From Anaerolineae bacterium (GTDB taxonomy: Bacteria > Chloroflexota > Anaerolineae > B4-G1 > DUEL01): a stretch of DNA of 64,000 bases. Below the pieces are notes generated by a model. The model was not told the origin of the DNA, searched no databases, and saw nothing but the letters and a program-made list of their open reading frames with translations. Every line of letters starts with the position of its first letter. Position 1 is the stretch's first letter. The stretch is from the NCBI GenBank assembly GCA_025060135.1, contig JANXCY010000003.1:61052-125051 (forward strand). The letters run 5' to 3'. Below, piece after piece: positions 63,327 to 64,000 of this stretch. The translations under genes were made by a program, and so were the position numbers.

Positions 63327-64000
63327 CTAACGGTTGCGCAGCACGATGGGCAGGAAGACCCGGTGGGTCTGGCCCAGAACGCCCCAGAGGGAGAGGTGGT
63401 TGGGGCGGGCCGCGATGATGTTCTGCGCCGGGTCCACCCAACTTGTCTCCTCCCTCCGCCACTGGCCGTTCTCCCACCAGTAGAGGGCCAGGGTGTCCTC
63501 TATGGCGGGGCCGCGCTCGGCGTCGGTGTAGCCCACAGTCATCGTAAAGGTCATGCCCGGAGCCAGCCGGGCTGGCTGGCCGGTAGCGCTGTAGACGGCC
63601 GTTATTTCAAAGAAGTGGCCGATGCCCACCCGGTCTCCCGGCGGAGGGACTCCCTGGGGGGAGCGGGCCGTATAGGTGATAACGACGGTGTCGGTGAAGG
63701 CGCCGGGTGGGAAGGTCAGGGTGGTCCGATCGTTCGGGGAGGTGAGGGAGCCGCCAGTGGGCGGGATGACGGCGGTCAGCGGCGGGACGAAACGGAGGAT
63801 GGTGAGACCTCCCGCATAGTCGGCGGCGTAGATGTAGTCGCCGGATACGTCCAAGTGGAAGGTGTGCCCGGGGGTGTCGTAAAAGCCCACTTCTACCGGG
63901 CGAGCAGGGTCGGAGAGGTCCAGGACGCGGACACCTTTGTCGTTGTCGGCGACGTAGGCCAGGTTCCCCCGGAGCACCAGCGCGTCGCCACCGCCCGGCA
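63327..64000 (-). CDS. Secreted LVIVD-repeat protein, C-terminal part
   Basis: The frame is open to the window edge, so the N-terminus lies beyond base 64000; 223 codons are present. The first 65 visible residues are LVIVD-type beta-propeller repeats (AYVADNDKGVRVLDLSDPAR, IYAADYAGGLTILRF). A beta-sandwich domain follows (TLTFPPGAFTDTVVITYTAR). The last residues, HRVFLPIVLRNR, form a hydrophobic-basic tail that I associate with exported Chloroflexota proteins. Probably surface-located; its function is unknown. Confidence 0.82.
   Translation of the reverse strand, partial: PGGGDALVLRGNLAYVADNDKGVRVLDLSDPARPVEVGFYDTPGHTFHLDVSGDYIYAADYAGGLTILRFVPPLTAVIPPTGGSLTSPNDRTTLTFPPGAFTDTVVITYTARSPQGVPPPGDRVGIGHFFEITAVYSATGQPARLAPGMTFTMTVGYTDAERGPAIEDTLALYWWENGQWRREETSWVDPAQNIIAARPNHLSLWGVLGQTHRVFLPIVLRNR

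Noticed and set aside
62671..63477. Minus-strand frame of 268 codons across the last gap
   Set aside because: Composition is Pro/Gly/Arg-rich without a domain, it overlaps the LVIVD gene end, and it lacks a Shine-Dalgarno.

Overview
The window is GC-rich (roughly 60% by eye), gene-dense bacterial chromosome. Several traits suggest a member of the Chloroflexota (Anaerolineae/Thermoflexia-like), although no rRNA marker is present. They are Thr/Pro-rich linkers behind single membrane anchors or lipoboxes, a secreted LVIVD-repeat protein ending in FLPIVLRNR, a stand-alone four-helix-bundle (IVP-family) gene, abundant short-period intergenic repeats, and purine genes fused in unusual ways. The lineage call is inference.

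Layout. 1-1.2 kb: end of a NarL-type two-component pair. 1.4-4.1 kb: class V aminotransferase and glycolate-oxidase GlcD. 4.2-17.5 kb: an almost complete de novo IMP pathway on one strand, purL (with two PurS-like N-terminal domains), purQ, an FAD amine-oxidase-like gene, purC, a class II-type purE, purF, a purD-purM fusion, purN and purH. 17.4-22.1 kb, mostly minus strand: cutA, a GYD protein, tRNA-Leu, a receiver protein with Glu at the phosphorylation site, pyrophosphatase, RNase D and MgtE. 22.3-30.1 kb: DUF362-ferredoxin, XdhC, an MFS carrier, a zinc-ribbon/cold-shock protein, L9, a nitrilase homologue without its catalytic Cys, an anchored exoprotein and a GH1 glucosidase. 30.1-40.5 kb: O-antigen ligase, M24 peptidase, TPR lipoprotein, 5-FCL, an orphan FAD subunit, fmt, FIST protein, endonuclease III, and a PII-like protein coupled to a Ca2+/Na+ exchanger. 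40.6-44.2 kb: aspartokinase, homoserine dehydrogenase and asd in one operon. 44.6-45.9 kb: enolase.

46.3-52.8 kb is the most striking part. It is an operon for HdrA, a four-helix-bundle protein, MvhD, an FrhB/FdhB-like iron-sulfur protein, FdhA and HypA. The hdrA and fdhA reading frames are each interrupted by a single TGA exactly where the family has a conserved Cys/Sec, and each TGA is followed by a bacterial-SECIS-like hairpin with a GGUC(U) loop. I annotate both as selenoproteins. Every junction in this operon after hdrA, up to hypA, carries imperfect heptanucleotide repeats related to TACGGAA/TACGCAA.

52.8-64 kb: GT4 glycosyltransferase, a second class V aminotransferase with SerA, a DAO-type oxidoreductase, small membrane proteins, uridine kinase, an epimerase-SRPBCC fusion, a lipoprotein and the C-terminus of an LVIVD protein.

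A second repeat family, palindromic with GTAGCGCAGG-type ends, occurs five times in intergenic DNA. Promoters of the sigma-70 type (TTGACA/TATAAT-like, 16-18 bp spacers) are readable before many transcription units.
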